From Methyloligella sp050110875 (GTDB lineage Bacteria > Pseudomonadota > Alphaproteobacteria > Rhizobiales > Methyloligellaceae): 64,000 bases of DNA. The notes beneath the pieces were generated by a model, which ran no database searches, was not told the origin of the DNA, and saw only the letters and a program-made list of their open reading frames with translations. The DNA is taken from positions 682,001 to 746,000 of the forward strand of contig CP188828.1 in assembly GCA_050110875.1 (NCBI GenBank). The letters are read 5' to 3'. The translations under genes were made by a program, and so were the position numbers. Below, one piece after another: positions 34,181-41,681 of the stretch; the first letter of the stretch is position 1, and each line of letters begins with the position of its first letter.

Positions 34181-34831
34181 ATGGAGCGCCACAAGCTCGT
34201 GAAAGGGTTTTTCGTGACCGGCACCGATACGGATGTCGGCAAGACTGTCGCCGCCGCCTGGCTGACCGCTCATCTCGGGGCGGCCTATTGGAAACCGGTG
34301 CAGGCGGGCGACGAAGGCGGCACCGATACGCAGACCGTGCGCGGTCTCGCCGAGCTGCCGGAGGATCGTGTGGTGCCGGAAGCTTATGTGCTGCCCGATC
34401 CGCTTTCCCCCCATGAGGCGGCGCGCCGGGCCAATGTCACGATCGACCTTGCCCGGATTCGCCCGCCCGAGACGGACGGCTTCCTGATCGTAGAGGGCGC
34501 CGGCGGCATCATGGTGCCGCTCAACGAAGCGGAGCTCGTCATCGACCTGATCGAGGATCTCGGCTTGCCGGCGATTGTAGTGGCACGTTCCACCCTCGGC
34601 ACCATCAACCATACGCTACTCTCCTTGGAGGCGCTGCGCCGCCGTGGCCTCGCCATCGCCGGCGTGATCATGGTCGGGCCGGAGAGCAGCCATAACCGCG
34701 CGGCCATCGAACGCTATGGCCGCACCCAGGTGATCGCTGAGATCCCCTGGCTCGACACTCTCAACCGGCAGACCCTCTGCGGGATCGCGCCGGAGCTCGA
34801 TCTTGCGAAACTGGCACAGATGACGACATGA
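34181..34831 (+). CDS. bioD: Dethiobiotin synthetase
   Basis: The 216-residue ATP-dependent carboxylase-like enzyme has the P-loop Thr-Gly-Thr-Asp-Thr-Asp-Val-Gly-Lys-Thr (13-22) and Glu-Gly-Ala-Gly-Gly-Ile-Met-Val-Pro. It closes the ureido ring of dethiobiotin from DAPA, CO2 and ATP. Its stop overlaps the bioA start (ATGA), so the two are coupled. Confidence 0.96.
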   Translation: MERHKLVKGFFVTGTDTDVGKTVAAAWLTAHLGAAYWKPVQAGDEGGTDTQTVRGLAELPEDRVVPEAYVLPDPLSPHEAARRANVTIDLARIRPPETDGFLIVEGAGGIMVPLNEAELVIDLIEDLGLPAIVVARSTLGTINHTLLSLEALRRRGLAIAGVIMVGPESSHNRAAIERYGRTQVIAEIPWLDTLNRQTLCGIAPELDLAKLAQMTT

Positions 34832-36174
34832 CCCTTTCTCCCGAAGAATTGATGGCGCTGGATGCGCGTCATATCTGGCACCCCTTCACCCAGCACGGCA
34901 CCGAGAGCGCGCCGCTTTTCGTCAAGGGCGCCAAGGCGGCGACGCTCACGCTCGGCGACGATCGGAAGCTGCTGGACCTGATTTCGTCCTGGTGGACCTG
35001 CACCCACGGGCATTCCCATCCGGCGCTCAATGAAGCATTGGCCAACCAGGCGAAAGCCTATGAGCATGTGATGTTCGCAGGCTTCACCCATGCGCCGGCG
35101 ATCGAGGTCGCCTCCCGTCTGGTCAAGCTGCTGCCGGGAGACCTCAACCGCGTCTTCTTCTCCGACGACGGCTCGACGGCGATCGAGGTGGCGCTGAAGA
35201 TCGCCTATCAGCATTGGGCCAACCAGGAGTCTTCCCGGAAGATCTTTATTGCGCTCGACGGCGGCTATCACGGCGATACGGTGGGCGCCATGGCGGTGAG
35301 CCGGGGGTCCGGCTTCTTCTCCCTGTTCCGCGATCTCATGTGCGAGGTGCAGGTGCTCCCCTACCCATCCACCTTCATGGGCGACGACGAGGTGGAGGAA
35401 AAGGAGAATGGCGCGATCGCCGCGCTGGAGCGGCTGATCGAGGAATATCCGGACGATATCGCCGGGTTGATCGTGGAACCGCTGCTACAGGGGGCCGGCG
35501 GCATGCGGGTGTCGCGGCCGGCCTTTCTGAAGCGGCTGGTGGAGGTGGCGCAAGCTGCCGGGATCCTGGTGATCCTGGACGAGGTGGCCACGGGATTCGG
35601 CCGGACCGGCACCATGTTCGCCATGGAACAGGCCGGTATCGTGCCGGACCTGGTGTGCGTCTCGAAAGGCCTCACCGCCGGCTACCTGCCCATGGCGGCG
35701 ACCGTCGTGCGCGACAGCCTGTTCGACAGCTTCATCGGCGACAGCTTCGCCAAGGCGCTGGCCCACGGCCATTCCTTCACGGCCAATCCGCTCGCCTGCG
35801 CGGTGGCGCTCCGCTCGCTTCAGCTCTTCGAGGAGGAGAATACCTTGCAGCGGATCGGCGAGATCGCCGAGAAGCATCGGAACTTCCTGACGCAGATCGC
35901 CGAGCGTCCCGACGTGACCTGGCCGCGCCAGGCCGGAAGCATCATGGCCTTCGACGTGAAGGGCTCGCCGGAATATCAATCGACCCAGAGCCGGACCTTG
36001 AAGGACTGGTTCTTGAGCAACGGGCTGAATATCCGGCCCCTGGGGCCGGCGGTCTATCTGATGCCGCCCTACTGCATCACCGATGCGGAGCTGGATCGCG
36101 CCTATGAGGGCATCATCGAGGGGCTGGACCGGCTGGCGGCGAGCGAGCTCTCCATGGACGACAGGCGCCCATAG
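34828..36174 (+). CDS. bioA: Adenosylmethionine--8-amino-7-oxononanoate aminotransferase
   Basis: The 448-residue class III aminotransferase begins Ala-Arg-His-Ile-Trp-His-Pro-Phe-Thr-Gln, has Ser-Ser-Trp-Trp, and binds PLP through the Lys in Val-Ser-Lys-Gly-Leu-Thr. It makes DAPA from KAPA using S-adenosylmethionine as amino donor. Its 3' end overlaps the convergent bioC 3' end by 73 bases. Confidence 0.96.
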   Translation: MTLSPEELMALDARHIWHPFTQHGTESAPLFVKGAKAATLTLGDDRKLLDLISSWWTCTHGHSHPALNEALANQAKAYEHVMFAGFTHAPAIEVASRLVKLLPGDLNRVFFSDDGSTAIEVALKIAYQHWANQESSRKIFIALDGGYHGDTVGAMAVSRGSGFFSLFRDLMCEVQVLPYPSTFMGDDEVEEKENGAIAALERLIEEYPDDIAGLIVEPLLQGAGGMRVSRPAFLKRLVEVAQAAGILVILDEVATGFGRTGTMFAMEQAGIVPDLVCVSKGLTAGYLPMAATVVRDSLFDSFIGDSFAKALAHGHSFTANPLACAVALRSLQLFEEENTLQRIGEIAEKHRNFLTQIAERPDVTWPRQAGSIMAFDVKGSPEYQSTQSRTLKDWFLSNGLNIRPLGPAVYLMPPYCITDAELDRAYEGIIEGLDRLAASELSMDDRRP

Positions 36175-36881
36175 ACGATGTGCCAGGTGACGCGGCCGCC
36201 ATGCTCCTCGTCGAGCCGGCGGAGCACGCGCCGGAGCGCGCCGGCCGAGACCGGCGCATAGCCTTCCTTCGGGGTGAGGCCGCCGATGGCGCGCAGCCGC
36301 CGCAGGAAGGCGAGACCGCTCTCCTCCATGACGGCGCTTTCCTCTTCGAGAAGCCCCGGCAGGGCTGCGATAGGAACGAGCCCATCGGCGAGGCCCTCGG
36401 CAGCGACCGCTTCGCGCCATTCGGCAAAACACTCCGGCCCGAGGGCGCTGAACAGGAGCGTGCCGCCAGGATTGAGCAGACCGCGGAGACAGGCGAGCGC
36501 GGCCGCCGGATCGGCCAGCCAGTGGAGGCTCATGCTGGTGACGATGAGGTCGAAACGGCCGGCATCCTCCGCGCGGGCGGCATCCATCACCTCGAACGAA
36601 AGGTTGGCGCCGGCGGGCAGAACGATATTCCGTTCGGCGGCCGCGATCATCTCGGGCGCAAGATCGGTGATGCGGAAATCGCCATCCGGATAGGTTTTTA
36701 AGAGATGCCGGGTGAGCAACCCCGTGCCGCAGCCGAGCTCCAGCACCCGGGGCGCTAGGAGCGGAGGCAGCTTCGCCGCGAGCCGTGCCGCCACCACGCG
36801 CTGGAGCGAAGCGTGGCTCTCATAGGCTTCGGCGCGGGCACCGAAGCTCTTGGCGATCTTTTCGCTACGGTTGGAGGTCAT
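36102..36881 (-). CDS. bioC: Malonyl-ACP O-methyltransferase (BioC-type)
   Basis: The 259-residue class I methyltransferase has Leu-Glu-Leu-Gly-Cys-Gly-Thr-Gly (47-54) and the BioC-type N-terminal Ala-Lys-Ser-Phe-Gly-Ala-Arg-Ala-x-x-Tyr. It methylates malonyl-ACP so that fatty acid synthesis can build pimeloyl-ACP methyl ester. It follows the BioH-like gene (17-base overlap). The last ~20 residues, Ser-rich, lie opposite the end of bioA and may be an extra tail. Confidence 0.85.
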   Translation of the reverse strand: MTSNRSEKIAKSFGARAEAYESHASLQRVVAARLAAKLPPLLAPRVLELGCGTGLLTRHLLKTYPDGDFRITDLAPEMIAAAERNIVLPAGANLSFEVMDAARAEDAGRFDLIVTSMSLHWLADPAAALACLRGLLNPGGTLLFSALGPECFAEWREAVAAEGLADGLVPIAALPGLLEEESAVMEESGLAFLRRLRAIGGLTPKEGYAPVSAGALRRVLRRLDEEHGGRVTWHIVYGRLSSMESSLAASRSSPSMMPS

Positions 36882-37497
36882 CGGCAAAATTCATAATCTT
36901 TTCGGCACACCAATCGGGATGACGCGCGGGCAGAAGGTGGCCGCACGCATCCGACCATTCAATATCGTCGCGCCAGATCGCCGCGCTCATCGCTTCCGGC
37001 ACGATCGGATCGTCGCGGGCGGCGAGCGGGAGGACAGGACATCCCAGCCCTGACCTGATTTCAGCAGCGTCCCATTCCATCAGCCAGTTCAAGCCTTCTT
37101 CCAAGCGTTCGACATCGAGATCGGCCTCGGCTGCGAAGGACCCGGTGCCGCAGCTCTTCCAGAACATGCGCATCAGACCGTAAGGATCGCGCTTCAGAGC
37201 CTTGGCCATGCCTGCGACCTTGGCGCGGCCGACATGGGACGCGAAACGATCGAAGCCTTGCAAGCTCACCAAGGCCCGGAAGCTTTCAGGCCTTTCATGC
37301 AACAGCCAGAGCACGCCCAAAGAATGGCCGATGGCGATGGCGTCGCGCGGCCAATTGTCTTCGCTTCGAAGCGCGCCGGCGGGCCCGCCTGAGACGAAGC
37401 CGAGATCGACCCGGCTCACCTCTCCGGCCAAACGCTCAGCCAGAGCATCGAAAATACCGGGGTGGAAGCCCCAGCCATGGACCAGTACGAAATGCAT
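36865..37497 (-). CDS. Alpha/beta hydrolase, probable pimeloyl-ACP methyl ester esterase (BioH-like)
   Basis: The 210-residue hydrolase has an oxyanion motif His-Gly-Trp-Gly, nucleophile Ser59 in Gly-His-Ser-Leu-Gly, an Asp in Ala-Arg-Asp-Asp-Pro and His in Cys-Gly-His-Leu-Leu-Pro: a complete triad. It is shorter than E. coli BioH (256). Position between bioF and bioC strongly suggests it removes the methyl group from pimeloyl-ACP methyl ester. BioG- or BioV-type naming is possible; only the role is inferred. Confidence 0.78.
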   Translation of the reverse strand: MHFVLVHGWGFHPGIFDALAERLAGEVSRVDLGFVSGGPAGALRSEDNWPRDAIAIGHSLGVLWLLHERPESFRALVSLQGFDRFASHVGRAKVAGMAKALKRDPYGLMRMFWKSCGTGSFAAEADLDVERLEEGLNWLMEWDAAEIRSGLGCPVLPLAARDDPIVPEAMSAAIWRDDIEWSDACGHLLPARHPDWCAEKIMNFADDLQP

Positions 37498-37502
37498 GGG
37501 CG

Positions 37503-38699
37503 TTATTCGGCGGCCATCGGCCCATGGAGAGAGCCCGGATCCGCCTCGTTCAGCACCTGAAGCAGACCGTCGACATCCTCCTCCGTATGGGCGGCGGTGA
37601 AGGCGAAGCGCAGCCGCGCGGTTCCCTTCGGAACCGTCGGCGGGCGGATGGCCGTCGCCCAGAACCCTGCGGCTTTCAGCTTCTCGCTCAGCGCCTTGGC
37701 GGCCTTTGCGGACCCCACTATGACCGGCACGATCTGGGTCTCGGACGCGCCGGTCTCGTAGCCCAGCTTATGGGCACCTTCGCGAAACCGCTTCGACAGC
37801 CGGGCGACCGTGGCGCGGGCTTCCCGCAGGCTGGGCAGAAGGTCGAGGGCCGCATCCATGGCGCCCAGGGCCGCCGGCGGCAGGGCGGTGGAATAGATCA
37901 GCCCGCCGCAGCGATTGATCAGGTAATCGCGCACCAGCTTGGAGCAGGCCACATAGGCGCCGAAGCCGCCGAGCGCCTTGGAGGCCGTGCCGATGACGAT
38001 ATCGCCGCCGCCGCTCAGCCCCTCCCCCGCTCGCCCGAGGATGCCCGTGCCATGGGCGTCGTCGACGATCAGGAGCGCATCGTGCTTCCGCGCCAGCGCG
38101 CCGATTTCCTTCAGAGGCGCGATATCGCCATCCATGGAGAAGACGCTCTCGGTCAGGATGAAGCGCGGGGCGTCCTCGGCTTGGCTGTTCTCCAGCAGCG
38201 CCGCCAGATGGCCGGCGTCGCGGTGGCGGTAGCGCTGCTGACGGATGCCCGCCGCGGCGCAGCCGAAATGCATGCTGGCGTGGTTGAGCTTATCGGCGAA
38301 GACGAGGGGCTTGGCGCCGAGGATCTTGGGATCCAGCAGAGCCTGGAGCACCGCGCCATTGGTCTGGAAGCCGGACGCCATGACGAGAGCCGCTTCCTTC
38401 CGTTTCAACTTGGCGATCTTCGCCTCGATGATGGAGAAGGGCTCGAGATTTCCGGTGACGAGCCGGGATGCGCCGCTTCCCGCCCCGAACGCATCGAGCC
38501 AGAGCCGCGCGCGATCCGTCACCACCGGGTGATAGCGGAGCGCCAGATAATCGTTGCTGGAAAAGTTGACGTAGACCTTGCCGGCGACCTCGATCCGGCG
38601 CGCGTCCAAGGGCCGCATGTCCACAAGCGTCCGTTGGAGCCCTTGCTCGGCCTGGGCAGCCAGATATGCGCCGTAGCGGCTTTCACTCCGTCTCATCAT
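37503..38699 (-). CDS. bioF: 8-amino-7-oxononanoate synthase
   Basis: The 398-residue alpha-oxoamine synthase has Phe-Ser-Ser-Asn-Asp-Tyr-Leu, Gly-Ser-Gly-Ala-Ser-Arg-Leu, Asp-Asp-Ala-His-Gly-Thr and the PLP lysine in Ala-Ser-Lys-Ala-Leu-Gly-Gly. It condenses pimeloyl-ACP with alanine. First gene of a bioF / hydrolase / bioC minus-strand operon, divergent from bioB across about 90 bases. Confidence 0.96.
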   Translation of the reverse strand: MMRRSESRYGAYLAAQAEQGLQRTLVDMRPLDARRIEVAGKVYVNFSSNDYLALRYHPVVTDRARLWLDAFGAGSGASRLVTGNLEPFSIIEAKIAKLKRKEAALVMASGFQTNGAVLQALLDPKILGAKPLVFADKLNHASMHFGCAAAGIRQQRYRHRDAGHLAALLENSQAEDAPRFILTESVFSMDGDIAPLKEIGALARKHDALLIVDDAHGTGILGRAGEGLSGGGDIVIGTASKALGGFGAYVACSKLVRDYLINRCGGLIYSTALPPAALGAMDAALDLLPSLREARATVARLSKRFREGAHKLGYETGASETQIVPVIVGSAKAAKALSEKLKAAGFWATAIRPPTVPKGTARLRFAFTAAHTEEDVDGLLQVLNEADPGSLHGPMAAE

Positions 38700-38792
38700 C
38701 CTGTATTAGCGAACGGAAGGTCCCGCAGCAATCGAGAGCCGGTTCACGTGCTTGATCATCCCGAAACCCTCACCGAGCATCACTCCGATGAG

Positions 38793-39851
38793 ATGGAGAA
38801 TCCCGCCATCACGCCTGAGAAGGCGGCGCGCGGGGGCTTGCGTCACGATTGGACGCGCGGCGAGATTCAGGCGCTTCTGGAAGCGCCCCTGATGGCGCTC
38901 CTGGACCAGGCGCGGGAGGTGCATCGGCGTCACCACGAGGATGGCACGGTCCAACTGGCGAGCCTGCTCTCCATCAAGACCGGCGCCTGCCCGGAAGACT
39001 GCAAATATTGCCCGCAAAGCGCCCATTACGCGAAGAAGACCGGGCTGGAGCGCGAATCCCTTCTCGATGTCGACGACGTGCTCTCCAAGGCGCGGCGCGC
39101 GCGGGAGGCCGGCGCCACCCGGTTCTGCATGGGCGCGGCCTGGCGGCAGGTCCGCGACGGCAAGGAATTCGACAGCGTGCTGGAGATGGTGCGCGGCGTG
39201 CGCGATATGGGCATGGAGGCCTGCGTGACGCTGGGCATGCTCAACAAGGACCAGGCCAAGCGCCTCGCCGAGGCCGGGCTCACCGCCTACAACCACAATC
39301 TCGATACCTCCCAGGAATATTACGAGAAGATCATCACCACCCGGACCTTCCAGGACCGGCTGGATACGATCGAAAATGTGCGCGAGGCCGGGGTCGAAGT
39401 CTGCTGCGGCGGCATCATCGGCATGGGCGAAACCATCGCGGACCGGGCCAGCCTGCTGAAAAGCCTGGCCGATATGGATCCGCATCCGGAGAGCGTGCCG
39501 ATCAACGCGCTGGTGCCGGTGGAAGGAACGCCCCTCGCCCATCGCGCCAAAGTCGATTCCATGGAGCTGGTGCGGATGATCGCCACGGCCCGCATCGTGA
39601 TGCCGAAATCCCGCGTACGGCTCTCGGCCGGGCGCCACAACCTCTCCAAGGAGGCGCAGCTTCTCTGCCTGATGGCAGGCGCCAATTCCATTTTCTACGG
39701 CGAAAAGCTGCTGACCACGGACAACAACGATACCGGCGAGGATCTTGCGCTGATCGAGGAGGCCGGCCTTCGGGTCTCCGATCCCAGGGGCGAGGACGCG
39801 TCTTGCGGCTCGGATCACCGGCCGCAAGCTTGCGCGAAGGCGCGCGGCTAG
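38793..39851 (+). CDS. bioB: Biotin synthase
   Basis: The 352-residue radical-SAM enzyme has Cys-Pro-Glu-Asp-Cys-Lys-Tyr-Cys-Pro-Gln for the 4Fe-4S cluster and the conserved Tyr-Asn-His-Asn-Leu-Asp-Thr-Ser and Arg-Leu-Ser-Ala-Gly-Arg for the 2Fe-2S site. It inserts sulfur into dethiobiotin. The ATG at 38793 is chosen; an in-frame GTG at 38748 would add 15 residues, and neither has a strong ribosome site. The dat gene follows by 6 bases. Confidence 0.94.
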   Translation: MENPAITPEKAARGGLRHDWTRGEIQALLEAPLMALLDQAREVHRRHHEDGTVQLASLLSIKTGACPEDCKYCPQSAHYAKKTGLERESLLDVDDVLSKARRAREAGATRFCMGAAWRQVRDGKEFDSVLEMVRGVRDMGMEACVTLGMLNKDQAKRLAEAGLTAYNHNLDTSQEYYEKIITTRTFQDRLDTIENVREAGVEVCCGGIIGMGETIADRASLLKSLADMDPHPESVPINALVPVEGTPLAHRAKVDSMELVRMIATARIVMPKSRVRLSAGRHNLSKEAQLLCLMAGANSIFYGEKLLTTDNNDTGEDLALIEEAGLRVSDPRGEDASCGSDHRPQACAKARG

Positions 39852-39857
39852 CCCCGC

Positions 39858-40712
39858 ATGTCACGCATCGTCTATGTCGATGGCGGCTACGTCCCGGAGG
39901 CGGAGGCCCGGATCTCCGTGTTCGATCGCGGGTTTCTGTTCGCTGACGGCGTTTATGAGGTGACGGCCGTGCTGGGCGGGAAGATGGTGGATTTCGACGC
40001 CCATCTGGCGCGTCTCGCCCGCTCCTTGTCGGCTCTCGACATCGTCTCTCCCCTCACCGACCGGGAGCTGCGCACCGTGCATCAGAAGCTGATCGCGCGG
40101 AACGGCCTTGACGAGGGCATCGTCTATCTCCAGTTCACCCGCGGCGTGGCGGACCGGGATTTCGCCTATCCCTACGGGCTGACTTCCACCATCGTGGCCT
40201 TCACCCAAGAAAAGGCCCTGCTCGACAACCCGCTGGTCGAGACGGGCGTAAAGGTCGTGATGGCGCCGGATCTGCGCTGGAAGCGGCGGGACATCAAATC
40301 CATCGCCCTCCTGCCGCAAGCGATGGGCAAGGAATTCGCCAAGCGGAACGGCGCTTACGAAGCCTGGATGGTGGAGAACGACGTGGTGACGGAGGGCACA
40401 TCGTCTTCCGCCTTCATCGTCGATTCGGATGGCGTATTGCGGACCCAACCTTTGGGGCGCCACATCCTGCCAGGCGTGACCCGCCGCGCTGTGCTTGCCC
40501 TCGCGAATGAGCATGGTGTCGTCGTGGAAGAGCGGCCTTTCAGCGTGGACGAAGCGTTGTCCGCCCGGGAGGCCTTTCTGACGGCGGCATCGGCCTTCGT
40601 GCTGCCGGTCGTGTCCATAGACGGCAGGATTATCGGCGACGGGACGCCCGGCCCGATCACCAAACGATTCCGCGAGCTGTATCTCAAAGAGTGCAGTCAA
40701 GAAAAAAGTTAA
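39858..40712 (+). CDS. dat: D-amino-acid transaminase (class IV)
   Basis: The 284-residue fold-IV PLP enzyme has Phe-Asp-Arg-Gly-Phe-Leu-Phe-Ala-Asp-Gly-Val-Tyr-Glu, PLP Lys147 in Asp-Ile-Lys-Ser, and Glu-Gly-Thr-Ser-Ser-Ser-Ala-Phe. The Arg-Gly-x-x-Phe-Ala-Asp-Gly-x-Tyr-Glu start and length match D-alanine aminotransferases, which make D-Glu or D-Ala for the cell wall. A branched-chain or aminodeoxychorismate-lyase role is less likely. It is six bases after bioB. Confidence 0.88.
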   Translation: MSRIVYVDGGYVPEAEARISVFDRGFLFADGVYEVTAVLGGKMVDFDAHLARLARSLSALDIVSPLTDRELRTVHQKLIARNGLDEGIVYLQFTRGVADRDFAYPYGLTSTIVAFTQEKALLDNPLVETGVKVVMAPDLRWKRRDIKSIALLPQAMGKEFAKRNGAYEAWMVENDVVTEGTSSSAFIVDSDGVLRTQPLGRHILPGVTRRAVLALANEHGVVVEERPFSVDEALSAREAFLTAASAFVLPVVSIDGRIIGDGTPGPITKRFRELYLKECSQEKS

Positions 40713-40752
40713 CGAAACTGAAACTCTTTCCTGGCGGGCGCGTTTATCCGCC

Positions 40753-40929
40753 ATGACTAAGCTACTCTACTGGCTCGTGTATAATTTTGACCTCGGTCCG
40801 CTCGGCCCTCGGGTGCTGGATATGGCGGTCAAAAGCTGGCTCCGGCGTGACGCAAGGGCCAATGAGCCTTCGCTGTTGCAGAACACGATGCAGTCGGTCC
40901 GCGGCCACGAGCTGAATTACGGTAAGTAG
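40753..40929 (+). CDS. Small hypothetical protein (58 residues)
   Basis: An ATG at 40753 opens a 58-codon frame ending at TAG 40927-40929. It begins Met-Thr-Lys-Leu-Leu-Tyr-Trp-Leu-Val-Tyr, a short hydrophobic stretch, then a charged part. Codon use is coding-like (many C/G third bases). There is no clear Shine-Dalgarno site, and a TTTATC -10-like hexamer at 40743-40748 would start the message near the ATG, so it may be leaderless. Not recognised. Confidence 0.45.
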   Translation: MTKLLYWLVYNFDLGPLGPRVLDMAVKSWLRRDARANEPSLLQNTMQSVRGHELNYGK

Positions 40930-40984
40930 CACCGGATTGCGCTAACATGTTCAAAGCCTTTGCCTTTCCGGATTAAGAGGCAAG

Positions 40985-41097
40985 CCCGCAGTAGGACGCG
41001 TGTCCTGCGGCGGCGCACCTGACCGCTGGGAGGCGACACGCTGGGAAGGTGCGATGGGCGCCGGCACCGGATTATTCCGGGCCGGCGCTTTTTTTTT
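40985..41097 (+). ncRNA. Structured RNA element ending in a terminator
   Basis: Three hairpins follow one another: 40986-41010 (CCGC...GCGG with an inner AGGAC/GTCCT), 41015-41052 (GCACCT...AGGTGC), and the terminator 41058-41088. No coding frame fits. It may be a small RNA or the structured 3' end of the dat / small-ORF transcript. No family match is known to me. Confidence 0.4.
41058..41097 (+). terminator. Strong Rho-independent terminator
   Basis: GCGCCGGC with GCCGGCGC, plus an inner CCGG/CCGG pairing, followed by nine T. Confidence 0.92.
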
Positions 41098-41226
41098 GCG
41101 CGTCGAACCTGGGCCCGACGGCGAATGGAGCCTCCCGAATCGGGCGGGAAAAACTTGCGCTTGAGCAACTTGGCGCGATCGGACTAGTCTCCCCGCGCTT
41201 TATTGGGATGTCTGGGGGGATATTCC

Positions 41227-41619
41227 GTGCAGAGACCGGCCAGAAACGGATGGCGGCGAATCGCCGGAGCCTTGGGGCTTCTCGGCATTCTCGTCTATTC
41301 CGGCCTCATCCCCGGCCATCTCATCTCCCAGCTTCGCGCCGATCTGGTGCAGGCGGAGCTTGGCGACGCGCTTACCGTCATCTGCCATTCCGGGGTGCCC
41401 GGCAGCGCCCTGCCGGATCGACAGGACGACAAGTCCCAGACCAATTGTCCATTCTGCAAGAGCTTCGCCTCCTTCCAATTCGCCACGGCCAATACGGTCG
41501 CCACCGTCCTGAAACGGCCGGCCATCCGCAACGTCGTGCCGCCGGCGGAAACCGCGATCGCGCGCTCCCGCGCCGGAATCACCCCGCTCAGCCGCGGACC
41601 TCCTGCCCGCTCCGTCTGA
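41227..41619 (+). CDS. DUF2946-family exported protein
   Basis: The 130-residue protein starts at a GTG preceded by GGGGGGA; an ATG at 41203 lies upstream of that site. An Arg-rich N-terminus and hydrophobic segment (about 10-30) look like a signal anchor. Conserved Cys-His-Ser-Gly and Cys-Pro-Phe-Cys motifs match DUF2946, which sits beside copper genes. It opens the TonB/YcnI cluster and may bind copper in the periplasm (inference). Confidence 0.72.
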   Translation: MQRPARNGWRRIAGALGLLGILVYSGLIPGHLISQLRADLVQAELGDALTVICHSGVPGSALPDRQDDKSQTNCPFCKSFASFQFATANTVATVLKRPAIRNVVPPAETAIARSRAGITPLSRGPPARSV

Positions 41620-41681
41620 ACCTTTGAAATCGCGCGGGCGCACCCCGCGCATCCCAATCCGTTCAAACGGGGAGTCTTCCC

